From Acidimicrobiaceae bacterium (GTDB taxonomy: Bacteria > Actinomycetota > Acidimicrobiia > Acidimicrobiales > Salinilacustritrichaceae): 12,947 nucleotides of DNA. The position numbers were made by a program, and so were the translations under genes. The notes under the pieces were generated by a model. It made no database searches. It worked only from the letters and a program-made list of their open reading frames with translations, and was not told where the DNA came from. Each line of letters begins with the position of its first letter. Position 1 is the first letter of the stretch. Shown piece by piece: positions 7,159 through 12,947 of this stretch. The stretch is from the NCBI GenBank assembly GCA_003476595.1, contig DMTU01000130.1, forward strand, positions 3,624 to 16,570, given 5' to 3'.

Positions 7159-9945
7159 TCAGCTGCACCCGCTGGTCGAGCCGCAGCTCGGGCAGGCGTG
7201 GCAGGAGCCGGCGCGGTTCATCTGGACGCCGCAGGTCATGCACATCGGTGCGTCGATGCCGGCCGACGACGGTGGGGTCACCGGGGCGGGCGGCTCGTCG
7301 AGCAGCGTGGACGCCGACGGGATCGACACCGGGTCGGGGGCGACGTCGTGGCCCTGCACCGTCTCGGTGACCGACTCCTCCACACCCGGCAGCGTGGGCT
7401 GGGTGCGCTCCCCCACGGTGAGGATGCCGAGCTCGGCACGCTCCTCGTAGGACAGGTAGTCCACCGCCAGGCGGCGGAAGATGTAGTCGATCAGGCTCGA
7501 GGCGAACCGGATGTCGGGGTCGTCGGTCATGCCCGCCGGCTCGAAGCGCATGTTGGTGAACGCCTCGACGAAGGACCGGACCGGCACGCCCCACTGCAGG
7601 CCGTGGCTCACCGAGATGGCGAAGGCGTCCATGATGCCGGCGAGGGTCGAGCCCTGCTTGGAGACCTTCATGAAGATCTCGCCCGGACGGCCGTCCTCGT
7701 ACTCGCCGACGGTGACGAAGCCCTTGCAGTCGGCCACCCGGAACTCGAAGGTCCGGCTGGCCCGGTTGCGGGGCAGCTTGGTGCGGGTGGGCCGGCTGAC
7801 GACCTTCTCCACGACCTTCTCGACCACCTCGGTGACCGTCTCGACCGCCACGTCCTTCTTGACCGTGGAGAGGGGCTGGCCGACCTTGCAGTTGTCGCGG
7901 TAGATGGCGATGGCCTTGACCCCGAGCTGCCAGGCATCGATGTGCAGCTGCTCGACGTCTTCGATCGTGGCCTCCTCCGGCATGTTCACCGTCTTGGAGA
8001 TGGCACCGGAGATGAAGGGCTGGACCGCGGCCATCATCCGCACGTGACCCGTGTAGTGGATCGTGTTGTCGCCCATGGAGCAGGCGAACACCGGGAGGTG
8101 GTCGGGGTCGAGGTCGGGGCAGCCGATGAGCGACTTGTTCTCGTCGATGTAGGCGACGATGGCGTCGATCTGGGGCTGGGTGTAGCCCAGCTTGGTGAGC
8201 GCCCGCGGGATCGTCTGGTTGACGATCGACATGGTGCCGCCACCGACCAGCTTCTTCATCTTCACCAGGCCGAGGTCGGGCTCGATGCCGGTGGTGTCGC
8301 AGTCCATCATCAGGCCGATGGTGCCGGTGGGGGCCAGCACCGAGGCCTGCGAGTTGCGCACGCCGGACTGGCCGGCCAGCTCGCACGCGTTGTCCCAGGC
8401 CTGCTGGGCCGCGGACAGGAGGTGCTCGGGCACGAGGGTCTCGTCGATGTCGGCTGCCGCCGAGCGGTGCTGCTCGAGGACCCGGAGCATGTGCTCCGCG
8501 TTCTCGGCGTAGCCGGCGAAGGGACCCATCCGCGAGGCGGTGCGGGCCGAGGTCTCGTAGGCCCGGCCGGTCATCAGCGAGGTGATGGCAGCGGCGGTGG
8601 CCCGACCCTCGTCGGAGTCGTAGGGCAGGCCCTGGGCCATGAGCATGGCGCCGAGGTTGGCGTAGCCGAGGCCGAGCTGGCGGAAGCGGCGGGAGTTCTC
8701 GCCGATGGCCTCCGTCGGGTAGTCGGCCCGGCCGACCAGGATCTCCTGGGCGGTGAACACGATGTCGACGGTGTGGGCGAAGGCCTCGATGTCGAAGCGG
8801 TCCCCCGCGTCGAGGTCGAGGAACTTCAGCAGGTTGATCGACGCGAGGTTGCAGGCCGAGTTGTCGATGTGCATGTACTCCGAGCAGGGGTTCGACCCGT
8901 TGATGCGGTCGGTGTTGGCACAGGTGTGCCACCGGTTGATCGTGGTGTCGAACTGCATGCCGGGGTCGGCGCACTCCCATGCGGCCTGGGAGATCTGGCG
9001 CATCAGCTCGCGCGCCTTGACGGTGCGGACGACCTCGCCGGTGGTGACGGCGGTGAGGTTCCAGTCGGCGTCGTCGACGACGGCCTGCATGAACTCGTCG
9101 GTGACCCGCACCGAGTTGTTGGCGTTCTGGTACTGGACCGAGGCCATGTCGGCGCCGTCCAGGCTCATGTCGAAGCCGGCCTCCTGGAGGACGCGGATCT
9201 TGCGCTCCTCGCGGGCCTTGACCCAGACGAACTCCTCCACGTCGGGGTGGTGGACGTCGAGGATGACCATCTTGGCGGCGCGGCGGGTCTTGCCGCCGGA
9301 CTTGATGGTGCCGGCGGAGGCATCGGCGCCCCGCATGAAGCTGACCGGGCCCGAGGCGGTGCCGCCGCCCTTGAGCAGCTCCTTGGACGAGCGGATCTTG
9401 GACAGGTTGATGCCGGCCCCGGAGCCGCCCTTGAAGATCGTGCCCTCCTCGACGTACCAGTTGAGGATGGAGTCCATCTCGTCGTCGACCTTGAGGATGA
9501 AGCAGGCGCTGGCCTGCTGGGGCACCCCGGGCACGCCGATGTTGAACCAGACCGGGCTGTTGAACGCGGCCTTCTGGGTGACCATCAGGTGCTTGAGCTC
9601 GTCGCGGAACGCCTCGGCCTCGTCGTCGTCGACGAAGTAGCCGCCCTCGATGCCCCAGTCGGTGATGGTGTCGCACACCCGGTCGACGACCTGCTTGAGG
9701 CTGCTCTCGCGCTCGGGGGTGCCGGGCGTGCCCCGGAAGTACTTCTGGGTGACGATGTTGGTGGCGTTGAGCGACCAGGTCTTGGGGAACTCCACGCCGA
9801 GCTGCTCGAACGCGATCGACCCGTCCTGGTAGTTGGTGAGGCGCGCATCCCGACGTTCCCACTCGAGGTCGTCGTAGGGATGGGCACCCGGGCGGGTGAA
9901 GAACCGGCGGATGCCGATGCCGGTGCGTTCGGGAGCGATGGCCAT
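7159..9945 (-). CDS. nrdJ: Adenosylcobalamin-dependent (class II) ribonucleoside-diphosphate reductase
   Basis: The 928-residue cytosolic enzyme reduces ribonucleotides to deoxyribonucleotides using a cobalamin-generated thiyl radical. The active-site NPCSE is at 352-356, with the radical Cys354 and Glu356. The redox pair candidates are Cys148 (in SACF) and Cys365 (in SACNLASIN). Phosphate-loop-type PTGTIG follows later in the barrel. The C-terminal third has the TSCPD-type domain, a VETVTEVVEKVVEKVV linker, and a cysteine tail with Cys at 902, 905, 915, 918, 921 and 927. That tail fits the flexible thioredoxin-reduced end of NrdJ. I see no N-terminal ATP-cone. Start ATG 9945 is preferred over TTG 9960 because GGAGGG lies seven bases upstream. 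It is monocistronic as far as visible; no nrdR gene is adjacent. Confidence 0.96.
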   Translation of the reverse strand: MAIAPERTGIGIRRFFTRPGAHPYDDLEWERRDARLTNYQDGSIAFEQLGVEFPKTWSLNATNIVTQKYFRGTPGTPERESSLKQVVDRVCDTITDWGIEGGYFVDDDEAEAFRDELKHLMVTQKAAFNSPVWFNIGVPGVPQQASACFILKVDDEMDSILNWYVEEGTIFKGGSGAGINLSKIRSSKELLKGGGTASGPVSFMRGADASAGTIKSGGKTRRAAKMVILDVHHPDVEEFVWVKAREERKIRVLQEAGFDMSLDGADMASVQYQNANNSVRVTDEFMQAVVDDADWNLTAVTTGEVVRTVKARELMRQISQAAWECADPGMQFDTTINRWHTCANTDRINGSNPCSEYMHIDNSACNLASINLLKFLDLDAGDRFDIEAFAHTVDIVFTAQEILVGRADYPTEAIGENSRRFRQLGLGYANLGAMLMAQGLPYDSDEGRATAAAITSLMTGRAYETSARTASRMGPFAGYAENAEHMLRVLEQHRSAAADIDETLVPEHLLSAAQQAWDNACELAGQSGVRNSQASVLAPTGTIGLMMDCDTTGIEPDLGLVKMKKLVGGGTMSIVNQTIPRALTKLGYTQPQIDAIVAYIDENKSLIGCPDLDPDHLPVFACSMGDNTIHYTGHVRMMAAVQPFISGAISKTVNMPEEATIEDVEQLHIDAWQLGVKAIAIYRDNCKVGQPLSTVKKDVAVETVTEVVEKVVEKVVSRPTRTKLPRNRASRTFEFRVADCKGFVTVGEYEDGRPGEIFMKVSKQGSTLAGIMDAFAISVSHGLQWGVPVRSFVEAFTNMRFEPAGMTDDPDIRFASSLIDYIFRRLAVDYLSYEERAELGILTVGERTQPTLPGVEESVTETVQGHDVAPDPVSIPSASTLLDEPPAPVTPPSSAGIDAPMCMTCGVQMNRAGSCHACPSCGSTSGCS

Positions 9946-9952
9946 TGGGTTG

Positions 9953-9958
9953 CCCTCC
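9953..9958 (-). promoter_or_regulatory. Ribosome binding site deciding the nrdJ start
   Basis: The gene strand reads GGAGGG here, seven bases before ATG 9945. This spacing fixes the start at MAIAPER rather than at the in-frame TTG 15 bases upstream. Confidence 0.8.
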
Positions 9959-10000
9959 AAGGGGTACGAGTTCTTCTTCAGCCTGGGTCGTGATGCCGGG

Positions 10001-10020
10001 GGTCGCTACGTCAAGCGACC
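10001..10020 (-). other. Hairpin in the nrdJ 5' leader
   Basis: GGTCGC (10001-10006) and GCGACC (10015-10020) form a perfect 6-bp stem with an 8-base loop, within the roughly 145-base leader between the predicted start of transcription and the nrdJ ATG. Its role is unknown. The leader lacks a B12-box (GCCACTG-like), so a cobalamin riboswitch is not supported. Confidence 0.35.
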
Positions 10021-10036
10021 GCTGACAGCTCCCCAA

Positions 10037-10052
10037 CCACTAGGTCTTGTGG
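10037..10052 (-). promoter_or_regulatory. Candidate NrdR box (distal copy)
   Basis: The gene strand reads CCACAAGACCTAGTGG, an imperfect palindrome with CCAC and GTGG ends. It matches about 11 of 16 positions of the NrdR-box consensus acaCwAtATaTwGtgt. It lies in the nrdJ leader, 42 bp centre-to-centre from a second candidate, about four helical turns. Confidence 0.55.
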
Positions 10053-10078
10053 TCATCGGCCCCCGATCCCGGTGACCA

Positions 10079-10094
10079 CCACAAGATGTAGGAG
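10079..10094 (-). promoter_or_regulatory. Candidate NrdR box (promoter-proximal copy)
   Basis: The gene strand reads CTCCTACATCTTGTGG, again about 11 of 16 matches to the NrdR consensus, with a well-conserved TACATCTTGTG core. It sits immediately downstream of the predicted -10 element and covers the expected transcription start, which suits repression. Confidence 0.55.
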
Positions 10095-10096
10095 GC

Positions 10097-10126
10097 ATTA
10101 CATCACTGGAATTACAGCGATGTCAA
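10097..10126 (-). promoter_or_regulatory. Predicted housekeeping promoter of nrdJ
   Basis: On the gene strand a perfect -35 TTGACA (10121-10126) and a -10 TGTAAT (10097-10102, five of six to TATAAT) are separated by 18 bases. The surroundings are locally AT-richer than the rest of the window. Transcription would start near 10090, giving a leader of about 145 bases. Confidence 0.7.
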
Positions 10127-10310
10127 TGAGCGCCGCAGCACGAAACAGCAGGTCAGAGGGCGTTCGCGATCGTTAGCACTCGTGATTTCGTGCACGTTCG
10201 GGTTCACCCCCAAGGTTTCGTCCAGCCCACCACAGACACGACGTGAGAACCACCGTCCGCCGTCCGTGCTGCAGCGCTCAGACACTCCGGTCAACCTACG
10301 AAGCGCCCGC

Positions 10311-10425
10311 TGTGGAACGGAAGGGGAACAACTCTGTGAATTGCGGGTGGAATCCCGGTGCTGCGTCCACAGGCGGGGCCTCGAGCCTGTGGATGTGTGG
10401 ACAGGCTGTGGACGGCGGTGGACAG
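10311..10425. repeat. Cluster of DnaA-box-like TGTGGA motifs
   Basis: Nine-base motifs occur at 10311-10319 (TGTGGAACG), 10363-10371 (GCGTCCACA, opposite strand), 10388-10396 (TGTGGATGT), 10396-10404 (TGTGGACAG), 10407-10415 (TGTGGACGG) and 10417-10425 (GGTGGACAG). The complements CTGTCCACA and CCGTCCACA fit the relaxed actinobacterial DnaA box YYnTCCACA. The last three start 11 and 10 bases apart, about one helical turn. Part of this repetition is explained by the inverted repeats in the same stretch. Confidence 0.4.
10366..10393 (-). terminator. Inverted repeat downstream of the molybdoenzyme gene (second hairpin)
   Basis: TCCACAGGC (10366-10374) and GCCTGTGGA (10385-10393) are perfect 9-base complements around a 10-base loop. 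It follows another hairpin just after the molybdoenzyme stop codon, so a tandem terminator is plausible. There is no T-run. Confidence 0.45.
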
Positions 10426-10430
10426 CCTGT
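10401..10430 (-). terminator. Inverted repeat immediately after the molybdoenzyme stop (first hairpin)
   Basis: ACAGGCTG (10401-10408) and CAGCCTGT (10423-10430) are perfect 8-base complements around a 14-base loop, starting three bases after the stop codon at 10434-10436. Position favours a terminator. The loop contains two of the DnaA-box-like motifs, so a protein-binding role is an alternative. Confidence 0.5.
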
Positions 10431-10433
10431 GCG

Positions 10434-12755
10434 CTACCGGTGGGTAACCCGTCCGGCGTCCGCCGGCGCCGCGGCCACGACCTCGACCGGGATGCCGTTC
10501 AGCACCGCGGTGCCCGACACCGGGTCGAACGCCTCGGTGTCGGCGAGCACGTTGCTGTTCACCCCGGCGTGCTCGGCGGCCACCGCCAGCCGGGCACCGT
10601 CGAGGTCGTGGCCCCACCCGTGCGGGAGGCTCACGACCCCGGCCATCACCGAATCGGTGACCTCCACCGGCGCCACCACGGCACCGACCCGGGAGCGGAC
10701 CTCGGCCTGTCCCCCGTCGAGGAGGCCGCGCTCGGCGGCGTCGTCGGGGTGGACCTGGAGGGTGCAGCGGGGCTTGCCCTTCACGAGCACCTCCACGTTG
10801 TGCATCCAGGAGTTGTTCGAGCGCAGGTGGCGCCGGCCGATCAGCAGCAGGCCGTCGTCGACCTCGTCGAGCGCAGGGACCATGCGGGCCGCGACGTCGG
10901 CGACCAGCACCTCGGGGGCGAGGTCGATCATGCCGTCGGGCTGGCGCAGCGCCTCGGGCATCCGGGGCTGCAGCGGACCGAGGTCGACACCGTGGGGGTG
11001 GTCGACGAGCACGTCGAGGCTGAGCCCGTCGGGCCGGGCCCCGAACCCGTCGCCGTAGGGGCCGGTGCGCAGCATCAGGTCCAGGGTCCGCTCGGGACCC
11101 ACCCGGGGGGCGAGCGCCTCGAGCAGCTCCTCGACGTCGCGCCCGTGCACCAGGCCGTGCTCGTCGGCCACCGCGGACTCCACCATCGAGCGGATGGCGG
11201 CGTCGTCGACGAGGGCCGGGTCGGCGTCGGCGGGATCCACCCCCTGCAGGATCAGCGCCAGGGTGCAGAGGATCTCCCACTCGTCGGGCGCTCCGTCGTC
11301 GAGCGGGAGCACCGGCGGGCTGTAGTTGGCCACGTTGCGCAGGGCGAGCTGCAGCAGGGCCACGTCGTAGTGGCTCTTCTGCAGGGCTGACGGTGCCGGG
11401 AGGATCACGTCCGCGTGGCGGGTCGTCTCGTTCAGGTAGATGTCGACGGCGACGACGAAGTCGAGCGAGGCGAAGGCGGCGTCGAGGCGCACCGAGTCCG
11501 GCGTCGACAGGATGGGGTTGCCGGCCACGGTGATCATCGCCTTGATCTGGCCGTCCCCGGGGGTCTCGATCTCCTCGGCGAGGGCCACCACCGGCAGCTC
11601 GCCGAAGGTCTCGGGCAGCCCCCGGACCCGCGACGTGCGCCGGCCGAGGCGGATGCCCCGCCCGTACCGGCCCGCGCCCCTCGTGTTGGCCGCACCGGCG
11701 GCAGCCTTGGTGAACATCGCCCCGCCGGGGCGGTCGAGGTTGCCGGTGCAGATGTTCAGCGCGTCGACCAACCAGGACGTGACCGTTCCGTACGGCGACA
11801 CCGTCGTGCCGATGCGGGCGTAGACCGCCGCGCTCGGGGCGTCCGCCAGCTCGTGGGCCAGCGCCCGGACGGTGTCGGCGGCGATGCCGCAGCGGCCGGC
11901 CACGGCCTCGGGCGTGAACGGCGCGACCGCAGCCCGCAGCTCGTCGATCCGGGCGACGTGCTCGGCGACGGTGCCGAGGTCGACCCGGTCGGTGGCGAAG
12001 AGCTCCTGGAGCATGGCGGCGAGGAGGAACGGGTCGGCGCCGGGCCGGATCGGCACGTGGGCGCTGGCCTCGTCGGCGGTCTTGGTGCGCCGGGGGTCGA
12101 CGACGACGACCCGGCCACCGCGCTCGATGATCGCGCGGAGGCGGCCGGGCCAGTCGGGGGCGGTGGCGAAGCTGCCGTTGGACGCGAACGGGTTGGCCCC
12201 GAGGATCAGCAGGTGGTCGGTGCGGTCGATGTCGGGCACCGGGTTGGTGAGCACGTTGCCGAAGATCAGCCCCGAGGAGATCTCCTTGGGGCGCTGGTCC
12301 ACGGTGGAGGCCGAGAACACGTTGGGCGAGCCGAGGGCGCGCAGGAACGCCCGGTTGTAGAGGAGGGCGCCGAGGTTGTGGGCGTTGGGGTTGCCGACGT
12401 AGGCCCCGACCGCCGACCGGCCGTGCTCGTCGATGACCCGGCCGAGGCCGTCGGCCACCGCCTGCCACGCCTCGGCCCACGTGGCCGGCTCGAGCCGGTC
12501 GCCGCGCCGCACGAGCGGCTGGCGGAGGCGGTCGGGGTCCTCGTGCAGGTGCTTGAGCGCGGAGCCCTTCGGGCACAGGTAGCCGTGGCTGAACACGTCG
12601 AGCAGGTCGCCGCGGATGCGGACCGCCTGGCCGTCGCGCACCGTGATGTCGAGCCCGCAGCCGGCCTCGCAGAGCGGGCAGGTCCGCTGCACCGTGACGG
12701 CGCCGTCGTCCACGCCGGGTGCAGCAGCGGACGGGTTCGGTGCGGTGGTGGTCAT
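10434..12755 (-). CDS. Molybdopterin (bis-MGD) oxidoreductase, DMSO-reductase superfamily
   Basis: The 773-residue protein has the superfamily's four-part layout. An N-terminal 4Fe-4S site uses Cys26, Cys29, Cys33 and Cys61 (CPLCEAGC, then YLCPKG). A catalytic body contains LILGANPFASNG and VVVVDPRRTKTADEA. The C-terminal molydopterin dinucleotide-binding domain contains RHLRSNNSWMHN and SLPHGWGHD. No Tat or Sec signal is visible, so it is cytosolic. At the site where formate dehydrogenases carry the Mo-binding Cys/Sec, the sequence STVDQRPKEISSGL offers Asp153 by my eye alignment. It is therefore probably not a formate dehydrogenase; the substrate is unknown. Start ATG 12755 has GAGGAG (plus-strand 12761-12766) five bases upstream. 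An electron-transfer partner subunit is not adjacent within the window. It is divergent from the pyrimidine reductase gene. Confidence 0.9.
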   Translation of the reverse strand: MTTTAPNPSAAAPGVDDGAVTVQRTCPLCEAGCGLDITVRDGQAVRIRGDLLDVFSHGYLCPKGSALKHLHEDPDRLRQPLVRRGDRLEPATWAEAWQAVADGLGRVIDEHGRSAVGAYVGNPNAHNLGALLYNRAFLRALGSPNVFSASTVDQRPKEISSGLIFGNVLTNPVPDIDRTDHLLILGANPFASNGSFATAPDWPGRLRAIIERGGRVVVVDPRRTKTADEASAHVPIRPGADPFLLAAMLQELFATDRVDLGTVAEHVARIDELRAAVAPFTPEAVAGRCGIAADTVRALAHELADAPSAAVYARIGTTVSPYGTVTSWLVDALNICTGNLDRPGGAMFTKAAAGAANTRGAGRYGRGIRLGRRTSRVRGLPETFGELPVVALAEEIETPGDGQIKAMITVAGNPILSTPDSVRLDAAFASLDFVVAVDIYLNETTRHADVILPAPSALQKSHYDVALLQLALRNVANYSPPVLPLDDGAPDEWEILCTLALILQGVDPADADPALVDDAAIRSMVESAVADEHGLVHGRDVEELLEALAPRVGPERTLDLMLRTGPYGDGFGARPDGLSLDVLVDHPHGVDLGPLQPRMPEALRQPDGMIDLAPEVLVADVAARMVPALDEVDDGLLLIGRRHLRSNNSWMHNVEVLVKGKPRCTLQVHPDDAAERGLLDGGQAEVRSRVGAVVAPVEVTDSVMAGVVSLPHGWGHDLDGARLAVAAEHAGVNSNVLADTEAFDPVSGTAVLNGIPVEVVAAAPADAGRVTHR

Positions 12756-12760
12756 GACGT

Positions 12761-12766
12761 CTCCTC
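12761..12766 (-). promoter_or_regulatory. Ribosome binding site deciding the molybdoenzyme start
   Basis: The gene strand reads GAGGAG five bases before ATG 12755. It favours this start over an in-frame GTG at 12797 that would add 14 His/Arg-rich residues lacking family character. Confidence 0.75.
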
Positions 12767-12782
12767 GTGTCCCCCGGTGGTG

Positions 12783-12797
12783 GTGCCATCGTGGCAC
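12783..12797. promoter_or_regulatory. Palindrome in the divergent promoter region, possible operator
   Basis: GTGCCA (12783-12788) and TGGCAC (12792-12797) form a perfect 6-bp inverted repeat around TCG. It lies in the 69-bp gap between the divergent molybdoenzyme and pyrimidine reductase genes. A dimeric regulator site is possible; I cannot assign it to a known family. Confidence 0.35.
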
Positions 12798-12824
12798 TCC
12801 CCGGCGGATGGGTACGGTTCGCGG

Positions 12825-12947
12825 ATGCGCCAGCTGCTCCCCGTGCCCGGCGACGTCGACCCGATCGCCGCCTACCTCGCGGCGTCGCGGCCTGCGCCCG
12901 CAGCCCGGCCGTGGGTGACGATGAGCATGGTCACCAGCCTGGACGGG
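12825..12947 (+). CDS. Pyrimidine reductase family protein (RibD C-terminal/DHFR-like), N-terminal fragment
   Basis: Forty-one codons are visible before the window ends: the frame starts at ATG 12825 and runs in register to the last base. The opening MRQLLPVPGDVDP, the RPAPAARPWV segment and the MSMVTSLDG strand match the first beta strand and loop of actinobacterial RibD-C-like reductases. In that family the MxxSLDG motif contributes to NADPH and substrate binding. Members reduce a pyrimidine intermediate in riboflavin synthesis or a related substrate. Only the start is here, so function rests on this short match. The promoter should lie in the 69-bp gap shared with the divergent molybdoenzyme gene. 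Confidence 0.7.
   Translation, partial: MRQLLPVPGDVDPIAAYLAASRPAPAARPWVTMSMVTSLDG

Larger units (their letters stand above)
10127..10433. other. Intergenic region upstream of nrdJ; no gene seen
   Basis: This 307-bp stretch separates nrdJ from the molybdoenzyme gene. Reading frames across it lack starts with ribosome sites and lack family character. Its left half (10127-10310) shows nothing I can name. Its right half carries TGTGGA-type motifs and two inverted repeats, listed separately. Confidence 0.6.

Noticed and set aside
7147..7166. Short AGCTC tandem repeat at the nrdJ stop codon
   Set aside because: Only two to three units; it is explained by the last codons and the tandem TGA stops rather than by a functional repeat.
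7117..9993. A 958-codon open frame on the plus strand antisense to nrdJ
   Set aside because: Its translation is low-complexity (Val/Asp/Gly/His/Leu-rich) with no family motifs. It is the complement of a strongly GC3-biased real gene, a common artefact in such genomes. A second long open frame on the minus strand (7154-10036) is the same kind of shadow.
9946..10096. Cobalamin riboswitch in the nrdJ leader
   Set aside because: Attractive because the enzyme uses cobalamin, but no B12-box or extended multi-helix pattern is visible in the leader, only a 6-bp hairpin and the NrdR-like palindromes.
10112..10294. A 60-codon minus-strand frame between nrdJ and the molybdoenzyme
   Set aside because: It overlaps the predicted nrdJ promoter, has no ribosome site, and its codon use does not show the window's GC3 bias.
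10311..10430. Chromosomal origin of replication
   Set aside because: DnaA-box-like motifs are present, but there is no AT-rich unwinding element and no dnaA, dnaN, rpmH or gidB neighbour. Part of the repetition is due to hairpins.
10291..12789. An 832-codon open frame on the minus strand overlapping the molybdoenzyme
   Set aside because: It is Arg/Pro/Gly-rich throughout and lacks the cysteine and cofactor motifs that the overlapping true frame shows.
1..12947. CRISPR arrays, insertion sequences, prophage or tRNA genes
   Set aside because: I found no regularly spaced direct repeats, no transposase or integrase motifs, and no tRNA cloverleaf in either strand.

Overview
The window is very GC-rich, strongly biased to G or C at third codon positions, and compactly organised. 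The gene content is a lipoprotein-dependent siderophore importer with an IdeR/DtxR-like site, a class II ribonucleotide reductase without a visible partner gene, a remnant of a DUF222/HNH-type gene, and an actinobacterial-type pyrimidine reductase start. Together these point to a chromosomal segment of an actinomycete. A lineage such as Acidimicrobiia is plausible, but that is inference.

Layout, left to right: (1) 1-880 (+), the C-terminal part of a family-1-like glycoside hydrolase, cut by the window edge. (2) 918-5568 (-), a tight five-gene ferric-siderophore uptake operon. In transcription order it encodes a substrate-binding lipoprotein, two FecCD permeases, an ATPase and a FAD-binding siderophore-interacting reductase. 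Gaps are about 5 bp or the genes overlap. The sequences resemble the YclNOPQ/FatBCDE (petrobactin/anguibactin-type) branch. Directly upstream of the lipoprotein lies an iron-box-like element built from repeats of GAAGGT. (3) 5745-6587 (-), an enoyl-CoA hydratase with both catalytic glutamates. (4) 6639-6800 (+), a decayed C-terminal fragment of an HNH nuclease-like gene, followed by a 58-residue cysteine-tailed small protein at 6886-7062 (+). (5) A 13-bp-stem hairpin at 7083-7112 sits between that small gene and the convergent nrdJ. (6) 7159-9945 (-), adenosylcobalamin-dependent ribonucleotide reductase NrdJ. Upstream are a near-consensus promoter and two NrdR-box-like palindromes centred 42 bp apart. 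Further upstream is a cluster of DnaA-box-like TGTGGA motifs and two inverted repeats. (7) 10434-12755 (-), a cytosolic molybdopterin (bis-MGD) oxidoreductase with an N-terminal 4Fe-4S site and apparently Asp where formate dehydrogenases carry Cys/Sec. (8) 12825-12947 (+), the start of a RibD-C-like pyrimidine reductase, divergent from (7) and cut by the window end.

Functionally, (2) is a complete capture-to-reduction route for a ferric siderophore: binding, membrane passage, then cytosolic release of iron. The nrdJ control region looks like a textbook NrdR-repressed promoter, with a possible DnaA link. I see no phage, CRISPR or defence system. The least explained items are the small cysteine-tailed protein, the DnaA-box-like cluster and the substrate of the molybdoenzyme.
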